Shown here: positions 38,401-45,877 of the stretch, in pieces | Layout: each line of letters begins with the position of its first letter | Position numbering within the stretch: the first letter of the stretch is position 1 | Assembly: GCF_003012735.1 (NCBI RefSeq) | Contig: NZ_PXYI01000001.1 | Span: 372,001-436,000, forward strand | Reading direction: 5' to 3' | Origin: Allosphingosinicella deserti | GTDB lineage: Bacteria > Pseudomonadota > Alphaproteobacteria > Sphingomonadales > Sphingomonadaceae | Length of the DNA: 64,000 nucleotides | Notes under the pieces: generated by a model | The model's database searches: none | Told to the model about the DNA's origin: nothing | What the model saw: only the letters and a program-made list of their open reading frames with translations | Translations under genes and position numbers: made by a program

Positions 38401-38442
38401 TACGGGCGCCGGTACACGCTCGGCGCGCGCTATCGCTTCTAA
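35425..38442 (+). CDS. TonB-dependent receptor for oligosaccharide uptake
   Basis: 1005 residues from ATG 35425, with AGGAGGG upstream. Signal peptide ends at VPAMAQA. A Thr/Pro/Ala/Gln-rich spacer precedes the plug domain (EIIITGLRGSLQRNLDLKR, then GVVDVISAEDIGKFPDSNVA and LPGVSIQRSGSRGEPTGITV), and the barrel ends YTLGARYRF. The IxITGxRxSLxxxLxxKR and DVISAEDIGKFPD signatures mark the TonB-receptor subgroup tied to plant-polysaccharide uptake in Caulobacter, Xanthomonas and sphingomonads. No STN domain, so it is a transporter and not a sigma-factor transducer. It should bring xylo- or related oligosaccharides through the outer membrane to the glycosidases encoded next door. Confidence 0.93.
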   Translation: MGVNTCATGLRSRGQISLNFLSASSLAVLAWTVPAMAQAQAGVENASETPTTPATVQSTTIASADQAQPTAPSQELGTPSDTVQSTPASVTDAEREIIITGLRGSLQRNLDLKRTSSGVVDVISAEDIGKFPDSNVAASLQRLPGVSIQRSGSRGEPTGITVRGFGGDFNTTLYDGRRISTATGGRQIDFSTVGVDFIGQLSVLKTPDVSLASSSIGATVNIAFPNAFDHPGFRAAATASGSIQDRAGKVVPTGGLLVSNTFADDTIGILADVIYTRRDTDTNRVYVSGWPGGFYAPCQLTPSCTPAQLAPENKTVVGWFPQQYGAEQQRVQDERVDARISLQYHPSDALMVTLDNNYSRQKVTQNNYAFGVWFNQSDLRNVQLDENGTAIDFTQAGSPTDFTAALNKQILKTNQTGLNVKFDASENLSFEGDVAYAKSWLNPGDSIGSLNGDIGYGGLLSNNLRFTIDGDSKDAFPTISNFGPVGNGARWADTSVIGSHVTVNQTQHNTDELLQFRGNATWKQDNLTIKAGGQYYEDRFRFRNQSTFTNNFWQAYAGYGAPSGRGSGIAPLPASLYEGSISLDNFIPGFNGSLPPSVFIFDPVAYQNYLSGLGNPQTQNIPGYNYGGVTGFTGTFDEQVDPGSVLDVKEKTWALFLSVQFQADIAGMPFHFNAGVRNENTHLRAIGQGRLPLVLVPSAADPTLLSIPNYTEIQPVESKSSYSYFLPSIDAKLELTNNLILRFDASRTLTRPALNLLNPVLNVGNGQRVNALSASGGNPNLRPYLADNFDVAAEWYYRRNSYFAVNFFLKNVSNFIIAGVTRQSINGVIDPTTGREASFAVSQQVNGPDATVRGVEVAWQHVFGDTGFGFQANATIVDTNRPYDDTDISQSGFAVTGLANSANFVGFYDKDGFQIRAAMNWRDKYLLQFGQNQNTGSFGAEPTFVNESFQIDLTASFDITKNLSVFGEALNINNNQQSTHGRYANQLLDVFDYGRRYTLGARYRF

Positions 38443-38455
38443 CCAATCCCCACTG

Positions 38456-38494
38456 GGTGGAGCGCGAGCCCGATCGCGCTCCACCGCTTTTTTT
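38456..38494 (+). terminator. Strong rho-independent terminator between receptor and enzyme genes
   Basis: Perfect 11-bp arms GGTGGAGCGCG (38456-38466) and CGCGCTCCACC (38475-38485) with an 8-base loop, followed two bases later by seven T. It ends 18 bp before the halogenase-like ATG. Partial read-through would let the abundant receptor mRNA exceed that of the enzymes. Confidence 0.9.
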
Positions 38495-38511
38495 CAGGGG
38501 CAACAGGATCG

Positions 38512-40053
38512 ATGACCCCGGTTCAGAACATCGTCATCGTCGGCGGAGGAACGGCCGGCTGGCTGACCGCGGGGCTGATCGCGGCGAAGCATCAGGAACG
38601 CCGCCCGCACGGATTCACCGTGACCCTGGTGGAATCGCCGAACGTGCCGACGATCGGCGTCGGCGAGGGCACCTGGCCGACCCTGCGCAACAGCCTGCGC
38701 CGGATCGGCGTTTCCGAAACCGAATTGTTTCGGCAATGCGATGCCGCCTTCAAGCAGGGCGCCCGGTTCAGCCGCTGGACCACCGGGGCCGAAGATGACG
38801 GCTATTATCACCCGCTGATGCTTCCCCAGAGCTTCGGCCAAGTGAACCTTGCTCAGCATTGGCTGGCGGACCCCGAGGGGGAAAGTTTCTGCGACACGGT
38901 CACGCCGCAGGGACGTCTTTGCGACGACGGGCTCGGGCCCAAGACGATCGCAACGCCTGAATATGAGGCGGTCGCGAACTACGCCTATCATCTCGACGCC
39001 GGCAAATTCTCCCACTTCCTTCAGCGGCATTGCCGCGACGTGCTGGGCGTGCGCCATGTGCTGGCCGACGTCGCACAGGTCTCGATGGCAGAAAACGGCG
39101 ATATCGAGAGTCTCGGCACCGACCAGGGTGAGACGATCGCCGGGGATCTCTTCGTCGATTGCACCGGCTTTTCGGCCTTGCTGATCGGCAAGGCGCTGCA
39201 TGTGCCGTTTCGAAGCTGTGCCGGCACCCTGTTCTGCGACAGCGCGCTTGCGGTGCAGATACCCTATGAAGAGCCGGCCGACCCGATCGCCTGCCACACG
39301 ATCTCGACGGCGCAGTCGGCGGGGTGGATCTGGGACATCGGGCTCCCCACAAGGCGCGGGGTCGGCCACGTCTTCTCGAGTGCGCACATTTCGCCGGAGG
39401 ACGCCGAGCGGGAACTCCGCGCCTATCTCGGCCCGCGCGGCGACGATCTTGCGGTGCGGCGCCTCTCGATCAGGTCGGGTCACCGGGAGCAATTCTGGAA
39501 GGGCAATTGCGTGGCGGCGGGTCTTGCCGCCGGATTCCTCGAGCCGCTTGAGGCCTCGGCAATCGTGCTGATCGAGTTGTCGGCGAAGATGATCGCCGAT
39601 CAGCTGCCGCCGTGCCGCGAAGTGATGGACGTGGTGGCGCGGCGGTTCAACGAGACGACGCTCTATCGCTGGGGCCGGATCATCGACTTCCTAAAGCTGC
39701 ATTATGCGCTCACCAGGCGCACCGACAGCGACTTCTGGCGCGACAACGTCCGCCCCGAGACGATCCCGGAGCGACTGCGCGATCTGATGGAGCTTTGGCG
39801 CTTCCAGGTCCCCTGGAACATCGACGAGTTCGACCGCGCCGAGGAAGTGTTCCCATCGGCAAGCTACCAATATGTGCTCTACGGCATGGGCCATCGCACC
39901 GTCTTGATGCCGGGCACCGGGGACGCGGATGCGGAGGCTGCACGGCGCGCCAAGCGCGAGAACCGGGCTCAGCGGCAGCGCCTCCTCGCCGGTCTTCCGC
40001 GGCATCGCGAGCTGATCGCCAAAATCGTCGCGCACGGCCTGCAGCCTGTCTGA
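38512..40053 (+). CDS. Flavin-dependent tryptophan halogenase-like protein
   Basis: 513 residues. FAD-binding motif IVIVGGGTAGWLTAGLIAA at the N-terminus and GVGEGTWPTLRNSL; lysine K81 (CDAAFKQGARF) aligns with the catalytic lysine of PrnA-type halogenases. The usual WxWxIP motif appears as GWIWDIGL, so the proline is replaced by Gly. Members beside TonB receptors form a distinct clade; none in such a locus is known to halogenate tryptophan. They may modify a protein or sugar, or act as monooxygenases. Starts 17 bp after the terminator T-tract. Confidence 0.85.
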   Translation: MTPVQNIVIVGGGTAGWLTAGLIAAKHQERRPHGFTVTLVESPNVPTIGVGEGTWPTLRNSLRRIGVSETELFRQCDAAFKQGARFSRWTTGAEDDGYYHPLMLPQSFGQVNLAQHWLADPEGESFCDTVTPQGRLCDDGLGPKTIATPEYEAVANYAYHLDAGKFSHFLQRHCRDVLGVRHVLADVAQVSMAENGDIESLGTDQGETIAGDLFVDCTGFSALLIGKALHVPFRSCAGTLFCDSALAVQIPYEEPADPIACHTISTAQSAGWIWDIGLPTRRGVGHVFSSAHISPEDAERELRAYLGPRGDDLAVRRLSIRSGHREQFWKGNCVAAGLAAGFLEPLEASAIVLIELSAKMIADQLPPCREVMDVVARRFNETTLYRWGRIIDFLKLHYALTRRTDSDFWRDNVRPETIPERLRDLMELWRFQVPWNIDEFDRAEEVFPSASYQYVLYGMGHRTVLMPGTGDADAEAARRAKRENRAQRQRLLAGLPRHRELIAKIVAHGLQPV

Positions 40054-40127
40054 ATGTGTTGGAGTAAATACCCGATGTCGTCTTTCGCCCGAGCGTTGCC
40101 GTTCAGACCGGCCGGGATTGTTCAACC

Positions 40128-42803
40128 GTGACCACGATGGTGACGATGACGCCGCTCGCACTGGCCGGCATCCTGCTCGGCGCGGCGCCCCTGGCGGCGC
40201 AATCTCCCTCCGCGGCGGCTGCGCCGTCGTCTGCCGCTGCGGACGATGCGGTGCGCAAGGCCCGTACGCTCGTCGAACGCCTGACGATCGAGGAGAAGCT
40301 GCCGCAATTGCTCAACGTCGCTCCCGCCATCCCGCGGCTCGGCATCCCCGCCTACAATTGGTGGACAGAAAGCCTGCACGGCGCGCTTGGCCCGGTGCCG
40401 ACCACCAATTTTCCCGAGCCTATCGGCCTTGCGGCGAGCTTCGACACGACGCTGATCCATGACGTCGCCGGCGCGATCAGCGTCGAGGTTCGCGGCCTTC
40501 ACACGCTCGCGCGGCGAACCGGGCGGACGGGGCGGATGGGGACGGGTCTCGACAGCTGGTCTCCGAACATCAACATCTTCCGGGATCCGCGCTGGGGACG
40601 TGGGCAGGAGACCTATGGCGAGGATCCGTTCCTGACGGCGCGCATGGGGGTGGCATTCGTCGAGGGGATGCAGGGACCGGACGCCGAGCGTCCCCACGTG
40701 ATCGCCACGCCGAAACATTATGCGGTGCACAGCGGTCCGGAATCGACCCGGCACGAAGCCAACGTCTTCGTATCCGCGCACGATCTGGAGGACACCTTTC
40801 TTCCTGCCTTTCGTGCGGCGATCGTCGAGGGCCGTGCCGGATCGATCATGTGCGCCTACAACCGCGTCGACGGGCAGCCCGCCTGCGCAAGCGATCTGCT
40901 GCTGAAGGACCATCTGCAGCGTGCCTGGAATTTCCGGGGCTACGTCGTCTCCGACTGCGACGCCGTCCAGGACATCGCCGACAACCACAAATATGCGCCG
41001 AGCGCCGCTGCGGCGGTAGCGGCGGCGATGCGGGCAGGCGTCGACAGCGAATGCCACGGCGCGACGCTGTCGGACACCGCCGGCCTCGAGGATCGCTATC
41101 GCGACGCGCTGGCGCAGGGTCTCCTTACGGAGGCCGAGATCGACGAGAGCCTGGTTCGCCTTTTCGCCGCCCGCTACCGCACCGGCGACCTGCCCGGTCT
41201 GGCCGGTGCGCCGCCGGCGGTCCCGCCGAGCGCCATTGCCACCGCCGAGCATCGCAAGATCGCGGTGCGCGCTGCCGAGCGTTCGATGGTGCTGCTCAAG
41301 AATGACGGCATCCTGCCGCTGCGCCCGGGCACGAAAGTCGCCGTGGTCGGGCCGCTCGGCGATGCCACGCGGGTGCTGCGCGGCAATTATTCCTCCACTT
41401 TGTCGGGGCCGCCTGTTTCAGTGTACGAGGGCCTGCGGACAACGCTTGGCGCTGGTCAGGTGGAGCTGGTGCCCTTTGCCCCGTCGCTCACCGACGGCGA
41501 TCGGGTGCCCCGGTCGGCGCTGCGTACCCCCGACGGCAAGCCGGGGGTGCGCGTGCGTTACTTCAACCCGGAGACGCCGCTGCCTGCGCGATTCGCGCCG
41601 GGCACGCGCGATGCGGCGATTGCGGCCGTCCGCTATCAGAGCCGCCCCGTGGTGACCCGGATCGAGCCCGATATCGGCGACCGCAACCTGGAGCTGGGGC
41701 AGGTCGCGGACGTGCACGGCACGGAATATACCGGCTTCCTCGTGCCGCCGGTCACCGGCGTCTATCGGATCGGTCTGGCCGGAGCCGGCGCGACGCTGGA
41801 GTTCGACGGGAAGCAGATCGTCGATCGCCGCAAGGCGCGCTGGAACGACCTGCCGGGCCTGGTGACGCTGCCGCTCACGGCAGGGCGGCGTTACCCGATC
41901 AAGGTCGTCGGCGGCGGCGTCAATCTCGTCTGGAAACGGGTGTCCGAAACGCCCGAGGCCGACTTGCGCCGCGCTGCCGCCGGGGCGGACGTGCTGGTTG
42001 CCGTGGTGGGGTTCACGGCGGACCTCGAGACCGAAGAGACCGGAGTGACGGTCCCGGGCTTCGCCGGCGGTGACCGGACGACGCTCGATCTTCCGGCCGA
42101 TCAGCTTGCCCTGCTCGAACAGGCGCGGGCGACCGGCAAGCCACTGGTCGTCGTGACGATGAACGGAAGCCCGATCAATCTTTCCTGGGCGAAGGAGAAT
42201 GCCGCCGCCATCCTCGAAGCCTGGTATCCGGGGGAGGCCGGTGGGCTGGCCGCTGCCAACATCCTCACCGGCCGCACCAATCCGGCAGGACGGCTGCCGC
42301 TGACCTTCTACAAGAGCATCGACGATCTGCCGCCGTTCGGCGATTATGCGATGCGCGGGCGCACCTATCGCTATTTCGAAGGGACGCCCGTTTACCCGTT
42401 CGGCCACGGCCTCAGCTACACGCGCTTCGCCTACACGCCGCTGACGCTCGCGCCTGCACAAGGCGGTGCGGAGCAGGGACTGCGAGTCGCGACGCGAGTC
42501 ACCAACAGCGGCGACCGCGCGGGCGACGAGGTGGCGCAGCTCTACCTGGAATTTCCCGATCGGCCCGGCACGCCCCGCATCGCCCTGCGCGGCTTTCAGC
42601 GGGTGTCGCTGCGGCCGGGAGAGTCGCGGGAGCTGGTCTTCGACCTGACGCCGCGCGATCTCAGCTCGGTGACCGTCGAGGGGAAGCGCTCGGTGGCTGC
42701 CGGCCGCTACCGCGTCACAATCGGCTCCGGCCAACCCGGCGCCGGCGTCGCCGGGGAGTCGGCGAACTTCGAAGCCGGCGAATCGGCGGAGCTGCCCAAA
42801 TGA
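40128..42803 (+). CDS. GH3 beta-xylosidase-like glycoside hydrolase with PA14 insert
   Basis: 891 residues. GTG 40128 gives a signal peptide ending APLAA-QSP; ATG codons at 40137 and 40146 are equally possible starts. GH3 features: KH motif TPKHYAVHSGPE, nucleophile D276 in GYVVSDCDAV (the SDC form is typical of beta-xylosidases), and the C-terminal GH3 sandwich (VVVTMNGSPINLSWA, FGHGLSYTRF) with a fibronectin III-like end. A PA14-like region (about 465-605, with TEYTGFLVPPVTGVYRIGLA) is inserted. It should release xylose or related residues from xylo-oligosaccharides in the periplasm. The substrate is inferred from motifs only. Confidence 0.9.
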   Translation: MTTMVTMTPLALAGILLGAAPLAAQSPSAAAAPSSAAADDAVRKARTLVERLTIEEKLPQLLNVAPAIPRLGIPAYNWWTESLHGALGPVPTTNFPEPIGLAASFDTTLIHDVAGAISVEVRGLHTLARRTGRTGRMGTGLDSWSPNINIFRDPRWGRGQETYGEDPFLTARMGVAFVEGMQGPDAERPHVIATPKHYAVHSGPESTRHEANVFVSAHDLEDTFLPAFRAAIVEGRAGSIMCAYNRVDGQPACASDLLLKDHLQRAWNFRGYVVSDCDAVQDIADNHKYAPSAAAAVAAAMRAGVDSECHGATLSDTAGLEDRYRDALAQGLLTEAEIDESLVRLFAARYRTGDLPGLAGAPPAVPPSAIATAEHRKIAVRAAERSMVLLKNDGILPLRPGTKVAVVGPLGDATRVLRGNYSSTLSGPPVSVYEGLRTTLGAGQVELVPFAPSLTDGDRVPRSALRTPDGKPGVRVRYFNPETPLPARFAPGTRDAAIAAVRYQSRPVVTRIEPDIGDRNLELGQVADVHGTEYTGFLVPPVTGVYRIGLAGAGATLEFDGKQIVDRRKARWNDLPGLVTLPLTAGRRYPIKVVGGGVNLVWKRVSETPEADLRRAAAGADVLVAVVGFTADLETEETGVTVPGFAGGDRTTLDLPADQLALLEQARATGKPLVVVTMNGSPINLSWAKENAAAILEAWYPGEAGGLAAANILTGRTNPAGRLPLTFYKSIDDLPPFGDYAMRGRTYRYFEGTPVYPFGHGLSYTRFAYTPLTLAPAQGGAEQGLRVATRVTNSGDRAGDEVAQLYLEFPDRPGTPRIALRGFQRVSLRPGESRELVFDLTPRDLSSVTVEGKRSVAAGRYRVTIGSGQPGAGVAGESANFEAGESAELPK

Positions 42804-44704
42804 AACGACAAACACTCGCTTTTGCCGGAGCAGCGCTCCTGGCTCTCGCATCGTCGGCGCATGCCCAGAACGATCCGCTCGCGCCGACGGGCCGCTGGAG
42901 CGCCAATGCAGATGGGCATGCGCCGGTGCCGCCGATGGGCTGGAATTCGTGGAATGCCTTCAACAGCGACGTCGACGAGGAGAAGGTGCTCGCTTCGGCG
43001 CGCGCACTGGTCGACACCGGCCTCGCCCGGCTCGGCTATCGCTACGTCAACATCGACGACGGCTGGTGGCTGAAGCGGCGCGAATCCGATGGGCGGCTGA
43101 TCATCCGCACCGCACATTTCCCGTCGGCGGCGACCGGCAAGAATCCCAGCTTCCGTCCGCTCACCGACCGGCTCCACGCCATGGGATTGAAGGCCGGCAT
43201 CTATTCCGATCTCGGCCGCAACAGCTGCGGCCAGATCTACACGCCCGATTTCAAGAACCAGCCGGAAGGCAGCGTCGCCGAGCGCGAAGTCGGGCTTTAC
43301 GGGCATATCGAGCAGGACATCCGGCTGTTCTTCGCCGAGTGGAATTTCGATCTCATCAAGGTCGATGGCTGCGGCGTGCGCGGCCTGCCGGAGGATGCGC
43401 CGCGGGTCCGGTCGGGCCTCTACCGGGCGCTGCCGCCGCTCGTCGACATGCAGTCGCTCGGCGCGTCGGACGTTGCCGGCGTGCGCAAGCTCTATACCGA
43501 GGTTGGCCGGGCCCTTCGCGTGCACAGCCACGGCCGACCTTATGTCTACTCGCTGTGCCTTTGGGGGGCGGGCGACGTCCGCAGCTGGGGCAAGGACGTC
43601 GGCAACATGTCGCGGACCAGCGACGACATTCAGCCGCTCTGGGGCCGAATGCTCACCAACCTCGACACGGTCACCCACCGCGCGCTCTACGCCCACCCAG
43701 GGTCGTGGAACGACGCCGACATGCTGTTCGTCGGCACCGGCGATTTCGACCAGCAGCATGAAGTAGAGGCGCGGTCGCATTTCAGCCTTTGGGCCATGCT
43801 CAACTCGCCTCTGATCATCGGCTACGATCTGCGCAAGCTGACCCCCGAATTGCTCGCCATCTTCGGCAATGCGGAAATCGTCGCGCTCAACCAGGATCCG
43901 GCGGGGAACCAGGCCGTCCTCGCTTATGATTCCGACGAGGTCCAGATCTTCGTCAAGACGCTCGCCGACGGCGGCAAGGCGGTGGCGCTCTTCAATCGCA
44001 CGGGGGCGCCGCGCAAGGCCATTCTGACGGCCGAGCAATTGAAGCTGCTCGCGACCAGCGAGGTTCGGCTCCGCGATCTGTGGAGCAAGGAGGAAAGCAG
44101 CTTTCGCGGCGATACGGAGCTGGTTCTGGCCGCGCACGAAACCCGGGTATTTCGCGCCGGCGGCACACGGCGGCTTGCCGACGGCCTCTACCTTTCCGAG
44201 CAGCCCGGGCGGATCAATCCCGCGGTCGATGGAGTTCCCGCGCCGCTGCCCGATCCGACCATCCACCAGTCGATCACCCCGTGGGTGGGAACGCGCGGCG
44301 GCGGCGAGCATGTCCAATATGGCGGCTGGGGCGGTGCCGAGGCGGATCGGGCGCCGTTCGGCAAGCTGCTCCGCATTGCCGGAAAGCCTTATGATACCGG
44401 CATCGGGATCCTTGCCGGGTCACGTCTCGAAGTGCGCAACGCGGGTTTCTCCCGCTTCAACGCGATGGTCGGCGTCAACGATTCCGGGCGGCCAAGCGAC
44501 GGCCCGGTCGTGTTCGAGGTGTGGGGCGACGGCAAGCTGCTCGCCCGATCCGGCGCGATGGTCTTCGGCACCCCGGCGGAGGCGCTGCAGGCGAACGTTG
44601 CCAAGGTCCGGATCGTGGAACTGGTGGCGCGCGCAGGCAACGGGGCAGTGCGCCAGCCAACTCCGCAGCCTGCGACCTGGGCCGAAGCGGCCTTCCTGAA
44701 ATGA
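42800..44704 (+). CDS. GH27 alpha-galactosidase/beta-arabinopyranosidase-like enzyme with NPCBM-type domain
   Basis: 634 residues; ATG overlaps the GH3 stop as ATGA. Signal peptide ends SSAHA-QND. GH27 TIM barrel: PPMGWNSWNAFN, nucleophile D189 in LIKVDGCG, acid/base D276 in SRTSDDIQPLW, and the substrate-binding GSWNDADML at 301-309. A beta-sandwich follows, and a C-terminal NPCBM-like carbohydrate-binding domain (PWVGTRGGGEHVQYGGWGG, YDTGIGILAGSRLEV, FNAMVGVND). GH27 enzymes remove terminal alpha-galactose or beta-L-arabinopyranose side chains; the bulkier non-animal barrel end leaves both open. Confidence 0.9.
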   Translation: MKRQTLAFAGAALLALASSAHAQNDPLAPTGRWSANADGHAPVPPMGWNSWNAFNSDVDEEKVLASARALVDTGLARLGYRYVNIDDGWWLKRRESDGRLIIRTAHFPSAATGKNPSFRPLTDRLHAMGLKAGIYSDLGRNSCGQIYTPDFKNQPEGSVAEREVGLYGHIEQDIRLFFAEWNFDLIKVDGCGVRGLPEDAPRVRSGLYRALPPLVDMQSLGASDVAGVRKLYTEVGRALRVHSHGRPYVYSLCLWGAGDVRSWGKDVGNMSRTSDDIQPLWGRMLTNLDTVTHRALYAHPGSWNDADMLFVGTGDFDQQHEVEARSHFSLWAMLNSPLIIGYDLRKLTPELLAIFGNAEIVALNQDPAGNQAVLAYDSDEVQIFVKTLADGGKAVALFNRTGAPRKAILTAEQLKLLATSEVRLRDLWSKEESSFRGDTELVLAAHETRVFRAGGTRRLADGLYLSEQPGRINPAVDGVPAPLPDPTIHQSITPWVGTRGGGEHVQYGGWGGAEADRAPFGKLLRIAGKPYDTGIGILAGSRLEVRNAGFSRFNAMVGVNDSGRPSDGPVVFEVWGDGKLLARSGAMVFGTPAEALQANVAKVRIVELVARAGNGAVRQPTPQPATWAEAAFLK

Positions 44705-44763
44705 ACCTCGCGGTGCGATCCGGGCGGCTACCCATCAAGAGAGAAGAAAGAGGAGAGCGTGCT

Positions 44764-45723
44764 ATGTTAGCCAAGGGGACAATTGGAAAGGCGCTTGAGA
44801 GAGGACGGCTTTCGATCCTCGGCTTCGCGATCGCGGCGCTCGCAGTGACGTCGCCGGCGCATGCGCAGGACGACAAGATGATCCCGATCGCGATTCCGGC
44901 GCAGCCGAACGCCATCGTGCTCGGAACCGGTCCGCTGCCGGACGCGACGGCGCCTGAGGTGTGGCACCAGCAATATGGCAGCCTGTTCGCGCGCAACGTC
45001 ACGGTCGCGACCCTGACGCCCTATCTGCCGGATCCGGCGAAGGCCAACGGCACGGCCGTGATCGTGGCGCCGGGCGGCGGCTTCCGGACGCTGTCGATGG
45101 AGAATGAGGGGTCCGACGTCGCCAAGGCGCTGGCGGCGCGCGGCGTCGCCGCCTTCGTGCTCAAATACCGTTTGAACCAGACCCCGCAGGACATGGCGGA
45201 ATTCGATCGCTCGATGACGGCGATGTTCGCCAATGCCGCGCGCCCGACGACCCGCCTCAAGCCCGAGGCGGCGATCGCCAATCTGGCGCCGCAGATCGCC
45301 GACGCCCGTGCGGCCTTCGCGCTCGTCCGCAAGCGGGCGGGGGAGTGGCGGGTCGATCCCAGCCGGATCGGGATGGTAGGGTTCTCGGCCGGTGCCATGC
45401 TGACGATGGCGACGACGCTGGCGGGGCAGGATGCCAAGCCCGCGTTCATCGGACTCGTCTACGGCTCGTTGGAGGCGGTGACGGTGCCTGCGGACGCCCC
45501 GCCGATGTTCGCCGCGATCGCCGCCGACGATCCGCTGTTCGCCGGCAAGGGCATGGGCCTGATCGAGAGTTGGATGACCGCGAAACGACCGGTCGAATTC
45601 CACCTCTACGAGCAGGGCGGGCACGGCTTCGGCATGTATCCGAAGACGACGACCAGCACGAACTGGTTCGCTGCGTTCGCAAGCTGGATGCAGATGCACG
45701 GGATGCTGAAGCCGGCAGCGTAG
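44764..45723 (+). CDS. Secreted alpha/beta-hydrolase, likely carbohydrate esterase
   Basis: 319 residues from ATG 44764 (GAGGAG upstream). ATG 44701, overlapping the GH27 stop, would lengthen it by 21 charged residues before the signal peptide (ILGFAIAALAVTSPAHA) and is less likely. Lipase/BD-FAE-type fold: oxyanion APGGGF, nucleophile GFSAGA, acid AADDPLF and His EQGGHGFG. Similar proteins sit beside xylanolytic genes and act as acetyl- or feruloyl-type esterases. Here it probably removes ester groups that block the GH3 and GH27 enzymes. Confidence 0.82.
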   Translation: MLAKGTIGKALERGRLSILGFAIAALAVTSPAHAQDDKMIPIAIPAQPNAIVLGTGPLPDATAPEVWHQQYGSLFARNVTVATLTPYLPDPAKANGTAVIVAPGGGFRTLSMENEGSDVAKALAARGVAAFVLKYRLNQTPQDMAEFDRSMTAMFANAARPTTRLKPEAAIANLAPQIADARAAFALVRKRAGEWRVDPSRIGMVGFSAGAMLTMATTLAGQDAKPAFIGLVYGSLEAVTVPADAPPMFAAIAADDPLFAGKGMGLIESWMTAKRPVEFHLYEQGGHGFGMYPKTTTSTNWFAAFASWMQMHGMLKPAA

Positions 45724-45771
45724 CACGATCGTCGCCGCATCGGCCCCTGTTTGAGAGTGCGAGCAGGGCGG

Positions 45772-45799
45772 GGCCGCGGCATTCGTGCCGCGGCCTTCC
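45772..45799 (+). terminator. UUCG-loop hairpin ending the polysaccharide operon
   Basis: Ten-base perfect arms GGCCGCGGCA and TGCCGCGGCC close a TTCG tetraloop (45782-45785), followed by TTCCTC. It lies 49 bp after the esterase stop, a very stable hairpin with a short T-run. Confidence 0.75.
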
Positions 45800-45877
45800 T
45801 CATGTCGAGACCACGAAGAACGGCTTACGCGGCTCCGAGATCATGGCCGGCCGGGCCGCGGGGGTTTCATTGAAGGC

